53,224 bases of DNA. Origin: Zygnema circumcarinatum (taxonomy: Eukaryota > Streptophyta > Zygnematophyceae > Zygnematales > Zygnemataceae). Under the pieces are notes generated by a model, which had not been told where the DNA came from, did not search any database, and was given only the letters and a program-made list of their open reading frames with translations. Position 1 is the stretch's first letter; each line of letters opens with the position of its first letter. Location of the stretch: contig CM074815.1 of the NCBI GenBank assembly GCA_037447605.1, forward strand, positions 1,297,785-1,351,008, written 5' to 3'. Of the stretch, positions 48,381-53,224 are shown piece after piece. The position numbers and the translations under genes are program-made.

Positions 48381-49968
48381 TGTTGATGTATAGGTACATC
48401 AAGGTGTTGAGCTTCCAGCTCCTTGGCATGGATATTCTGCAAAAATCATGTGTTGATGTAGGACAATGTCATGCGTGAATAGTCATGTTTGGTGTAGGAA
48501 CAAACATGGGGATGCCCAATTGTTAGGGCAATGTACGGAAGGTCTAGGGAAGATCTAGGGTCGTAGGTTTGCGGCTTAGGCTTAGACCGTACCAAAGGGG
48601 GTGCGCTGGATGCGCATTAATTGGTTTGAGACGCAGATGTTACGATCGCACGAGCTGTGACAACGCCGGAAATGTTGCCGGAGCGCGGAGGTCTTTTGGC
48701 GCAAAAGGCGGATCTGCGGCTAACGGTCGTGATTGCGTCACGCAATGCAGATAGCCGGACGCAAGTCTCCTTGCGGGACATTTCTCATGATTGATATGTC
48801 TTCGAAGTACGGACATTGGGTCGCCAGCCTATGAGGGTACCCGGCACGGCAGAGTCAGAATGACGTGGCGCGACGCGGCAGATTCGAAAGTGACAAGCGC
48901 GCCGTCAGATGTTCGGCCGTAAATGCAGAAATAAGGAGGCGCTGCCATCGGCATATCTCATGTGGAGGACGTAGCGAATCAGAAGGCGCCACATGGGCTG
49001 GGGTAAGGCCTGTAGGGCCTGCCGTCAGTGGCGACCATAGGCTACAGGGTCCCACATGCAGCTGAGTTAGTGAGAGTTCAAATAGTACATGCAGGACAAG
49101 ATGGGGTGGGGCTGAGTTGGATCCAACGGGCTAGACTAGAACCATGTGTGCCAAGGAGGATCCGACAGAGCACAATTGAGATCAGGATAGGGCCCTTGCA
49201 AGGCGCTGCATGGGTGGCCGTGACATGACGGCGTCACGTGACAATGGCCGCCATAGTATATGAGGGAGCAAGCTTGGCTCCCTACTTACTCGCTCATACT
49301 CACTCTGAACGTTATGCTGCTCAACCTTCGTGTTAGGAAGAGCAGGCAGAGGCTGAGGCCTTGAGGAGTCCGGCCTTGTGTAGGGGGTCGTGAAAGAACT
49401 GTCTCTCATCATGGTTAGCTCTAGTGAAAGAGTTAGAGTATCTCCTTGGTGTAAGTGGAGGAAGTTCAAGCAAGCATATAGTGCTTGGCTCCTAGGTTAG
49501 GGTGTTCAGGCTGCCTGTCAAAGGATCAGGTGCATACTCATAAAGGAAAATCGAGCATAAGGTTATATGTAGATTTCCTGAGAGAGCTTATATCACCTAT
49601 GAATGTTAAGGAGTTTTAAGCAGAGGAGCTTTCTCCTATACTCTGCTAGTTTGTCTGAATCCTTGTGTTGGATTGGGATGATGGATGAGTGGAGACGGCC
49701 ATTGTATGGGCGGTGTATCGCATCACACGTGAAGCCATTGGAGGAAACGTGGAGTTAGAGAGCCGGAGACCATGGAGAGAGATGAAGAAGTGTTCTTTGT
49801 GGTAGCACGTTTCCTTGTGCGTATGCGCACCTCATGAGGAGGAAGAAGAAGGCATCTGGTGGCGGAAGCGGTATGTGGCCAAAGTAGAAGTTGAAGAAGT
49901 TTTGGAGTTGACTAAAGCTTGTTTTTATCCTTCCACTAGGTCTCTCCTTCTGCCCCCTCACACCAACA
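48381..49968 (+). repeat. LARD-2 5' LTR
   Basis: Starts TGTTGATGTATAGGTACATC and ends CCCCCTCACACCAACA. It matches the inverse of the LARD-1 LTRs with many indels between about 48600 and 49200 and is close to identical elsewhere. Confidence 0.9.
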
Positions 49969-52900
49969 AGTGGTATCAGAGCTTATGGTTGAAGTCTTGG
50001 AGCATTTGGTGCTTAAGGTTCAGTCCTAGCTTATGGGTGAAATCCTGAAGAGTGCCAAGTGATAGTGAGGTCCTGGAGCCTACTAGTGAAGTGAGGGATA
50101 GGTCCTTAGCAATGTCAACTTGGAAGAATCCTTGACTAGAGAAAGAGCTGAAGGAATAGTTCTTTGGGGGAGCCTAGTGGTTGGCTCAAAGGTACTCAAG
50201 AGGATAGATATGGTCAAACTCCTAGTCACGTTGATGGTTTCGTTTGTAGCAAGCAAGTTGCTGAAATAGTCAGCTTGGAGAAGCTACAGGAAGGAGAGAA
50301 TGCGTTTAGAGTTCTAGTCTTGACAGCTCGATGGAAAGAGTGCGAAAGAAGGCTAGATTAACGACATTCGAATTGGCGCTGTTTTGAGAGACGTGGCTCA
50401 ATGGAGTCAAGGTCCAACGGCGTGGAGGTGGTGCACTGAATTGCACACATTCGAGATGACCCAACTCAGCGGAGTTGGAGGTGGCAGCGTGAGGGACGCA
50501 CAAGCGAAGGTGGGACTCACCTTTGGACGCTTGTATGCTCGGATATGTCGAAGGCGAAGTTGCTTCATCGAAGGATTCGAGAGGAGGACTTGACGGCACT
50601 TCGAGAAGTGGAGAGGGCTCCAGTGCCATATCGAGATTGCCATGGTATGTGGAGGGGATGACCCTTCAAGCACACTCTTGGGATTAGAGACTAGCTTTGG
50701 AGTTAGAGACTAATGAACTAGAATCTTCACATAGGTTGTGGGAGAGGCTAGGAGAGGTGCTGGGTGGCAAGGGAGTGCAGATGGGAGGAGTTCACTTCAA
50801 TTCATTTCAGTGGGAGAAAGTTCAAGATGTCAGGGTGTCAAGAAATTGCCCAAGGAACCATTGCTTGAATCCTGACTGGTCTGGTAGGAAGGAGCTAGTG
50901 GAATTGATAGTCACTAAGATGTTAGTGATGGACCACTAAGGAGGAGTTACAGAGATTCCAAGGAGTGGCTGAGAGAATCAGTCGGAGGTCAGAAGGCAAA
51001 CTTCCTATGGAGAGTCTCCTTCACGGAGGATAGATGTAAGAAGATGAGATGGATAGAGTCAAAAGGAATAAACAACCATCAAGGAGGGGCAAGGCTGAAG
51101 TGGACGAGGAGGGGTTCCACTGGGTCGACATTATGAAGCGTCAACTCGAGGTCACATGCTAACGGACTTGCGGGCTTCTGCTTGTGGAGAGGATCATTTG
51201 GATCCGAGGAGAGGCGCGTGGTGGCTCAAGTGTGTCCAGACGTGGACGGAATCTTTGTTTGAAGAGTTTGCTGGGAGTGCACGCCTAGTTTACTCGGGAA
51301 CAAGATAGTGACCTATTCGAAGGTGGAGCCGAGTTGCTGATCTCAAGAGAAGTCAAGAGAAGCTGGTGGATCTCGAAGGAGAAGTGGCGTACAGCTGTCG
51401 TGGAAGACAAGGTGAAGTACTTTTAGGCCACAAAATTTTGTTTGAATTTTTCCTTAAAAAGGTGCATTTATTTTGGAGGCGGGCAAGGTGGAGTTAGATG
51501 CAGGTTTTCTATCGTCATCACATGCGGTGAAACCCTCGTGATGGGATGAGCAAAATAGCTTGTACTTCTCGAAAAGAAGAAGGCTGCAGCGAATGGGTAC
51601 ACGATAGCTTATAAAACTCAGCATAAAGTCTTGGACACACTGGAAGACTGAAGGTGTTGCAAGGGACCAGGATCTTTGAGGGTGCATAGGGTCCAGAAGT
51701 CACAAGAGGAAGAGACGCCGACATGGAGCTGGCGAGATCGCACTCATGAGGGGATGGCGCTCTTGAGCAAGGTACCGCAACCTTGCATACCTTGTGTGTG
51801 ATAGAGTTTTGAGGGGGAGGTTTCGTTTCCCTCAAAGGAAGAAGATAGTAAGACTCGGCGACTTGGTTGGAGGAGGATGCTACAAGGGTAGCCCAATTGG
51901 CCCAATCAAGCTTATCATTAGCGGGGGAGCAGCTAGACGATGGACCGGTGATGCTGACTTCAGATGACTTCTCTCCGAGATAGGAGACATGAAGAAGGTG
52001 CTGTGATAGAGACGCTAGGATTCTCTTGAAGAGTTGAAAGCAACAAACTTGAAAGTTGTAGAGAAATTGCGGAGTAATCAATGAAAATGACAAGGAGCGC
52101 TGAAGGCAGCATCAGCAACAGAATCAGGACGAGCGGTCTGGAGAATGTCATCATGATGATGGTGCAGTACACTTCCCTCGTGGTATTCCTTAGAAAGTCA
52201 CTAAGCTGAGATGAGGGTGTTTTCAAATGCATATGAAAGGTGCAGAGATTGCACTACTTGGAGAAATTGACATGCAATGAAGAAAGTGTCAACAGATTTG
52301 TAGAACCCTGATAAGGAAGAGAACATCCGGTTTGCCAGCTCATTGATGGAGAACAAGCAGGATTGAGACCCCAAGGTCAAGAGTCAAGAGGAGGTGCCAG
52401 AGTCAAAAGCTAGAGTGTCTTGGAGGAGCCAGGCCTTGTACAGGTAGGCTGTTTAGCTTAAGAGGGGGTAGGCAAGGTGTTCAGATTTGACCTTGGCAGA
52501 TGGCGCTGAGGAGAGAATGTCCATGGGAGGACATGTGAGTTCATAGTGCGAGGTCCCAGGATCGTGTAGTGGAAGTTGTTAGAGAAGGCGGCACTTCATT
52601 TGGATGGAGGCCTACAACAAGTGGCGAGGTACCACAAGGAGGATTCAAGGGACAGATATGAACGACCTCATGTTTATGAGGGGGTGAGCGGCATATGGAG
52701 AAGTTGTCTTCATGGATATGTGAGTTGGGAGGAGAAGATGGGACTTCTCAGGTTCACCTTGGAGGATGACTTTTGAAGAGTTCAGAGGTTGAAGGTTCCC
52801 ACCACATTGTTGACAAGTGTCAACTACGCTAAGAGATTCTGATGTGCGGGGATTGCACATGAAGTGAAGACACTCTACTGAAGAGGGTGGCCAGAGAAAC

Positions 52901-53040
52901 ACAATGGCTGCTGCATTCACGGTGGAATCAATTCAAGGGAATTGATGTGCAAGCGGCAAGGTATGCCTAGTTAGTTGTTGCTAAACTTAGGGTGCCATGC
53001 TAGTGTAGCTTGCAAGGAACTTACGTACCAAGAGGGGGAT
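49969..53040 (+). other. LARD-2 interior, noncoding
   Basis: About 3.07 kb, starting with the primer-binding site and ending with the polypurine tract. The frame at 50164-50361 differs from its LARD-1 counterpart at 3 of 65 residues, but it opens without an ATG and has no known domain; the neighbouring frames at 50384-50593 and 50697-50939 are similar cases. I see no CCHC, protease, RT, RNase H or integrase motif. Confidence 0.7.
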
Positions 53041-53224
53041 TGTTGATGTATAGGTACATCAAGGTGTTGGTACTTAGTTCCTAGCATGGATGTTGTCCAA
53101 GAGATCATGTGTTGATGTAGGGACAATGTCATGCATGAATGGTCATGTTTGGTATAGGACCAAACATGGGGGATGCCCAATTGTTAGGGCAATGTACGGA
53201 AGGTCTAGGGAAGATCTAGGGTCG
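53041..53224 (+). repeat. LARD-2 3' LTR (first 184 bp)
   Basis: Begins TGTTGATGTATAGGTACATC directly after the polypurine tract. Stem-loops: 53043-53050 with 53055-53062 (8 bp, loop TAGG) and 53144-53153 with 53159-53168 (10 bp, loop ATAGG). Confidence 0.92.

Larger units (their letters stand above)
48381..53224 (+). mobile_element. LARD-type LTR retroelement, copy 2 (3' LTR runs off window)
   Basis: Plus-strand copy of the family at 38269-43630. 5' LTR 48381-49968 (1588 bp), primer-binding site TGGTATCAGAGC at 49971-49982, interior to 53028, polypurine tract AGAGGGGGAT region at 53029-53040, then the 3' LTR from 53041 to the window end. It is inserted in gypsy-2 RT, where gypsy-1 reads on without interruption (near 3095). 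The right target duplication is outside the window. No gag or pol is seen. Confidence 0.9.

Overview
The window is nuclear DNA from a green-lineage (streptophyte) plant or charophyte alga. The evidence is intron-rich plant-type genes (an AGO1-clade Argonaute with 22 coding exons, proteasome RPT3, and a nucleotide-sugar transporter of the plant CSTLP type), LTR elements primed by initiator tRNA-Met, and degenerate TTTAGGG-type repeats. A Chara-like charophyte is my guess from gene content and repeat load; nothing in the window proves it. No bacterial-style operons, CRISPR arrays, rRNA genes or free-standing tRNA genes were seen.

Layout. 1-11710: a decayed Ty3/gypsy element (gypsy-1, minus strand; gag, RT, RNase H and integrase recognisable) that carries two younger insertions, a TRIM (1-418, cut by the window edge) and an internally deleted Ty1/copia element (5281-9331). 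11711-14703: an orphan pogo-like terminus, a GC-rich palindromic patch, and two back-to-back foldback/MITE elements of about 940 bp with 8-bp target duplications. 15094-24528: Argonaute, plus strand, 22 coding exons, 1070 aa predicted. 25257-26393: a quinone oxidoreductase/alkenal reductase gene, minus strand, broken by a 100-N assembly gap. 26894-29901: RPT3, plus strand, 6 exons, 410 aa, divergent from the reductase across a 500-bp intergenic region with three MSA-like AACGG motifs. 31433-36502: nucleotide-sugar transporter, plus strand, 14 exons, 414 aa, preceded by a G-box hairpin. 37473-53224: a second transposon nest. It holds a foldback element with pogo-like ends built from GTACGG/TAGTACGGC repeats, invaded by a LARD-type retroelement on the minus strand, then a second gypsy copy on the minus strand, invaded by a complete TRIM (perfect TAGGG duplication) and by a second LARD copy on the plus strand.

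The three intact genes and the broken one are ordinary single-copy housekeeping or silencing genes squeezed between transposon nests. They do not form a pathway. The exon models of the three complete genes all close in frame (3213, 1233 and 1245 nt), which supports the splice sites chosen.

The most unusual item is the TRIM. Its 130-bp LTR carries a tRNA-like module with a D-arm/A-box and a B-box match, which would make it a tRNA-type counterpart of the 5S-carrying Cassandra TRIMs. Other points of interest are a non-standard 5'-nucleotide loop and a 12-residue insertion in the Argonaute, and two LARD copies forming a multi-kilobase inverted repeat.
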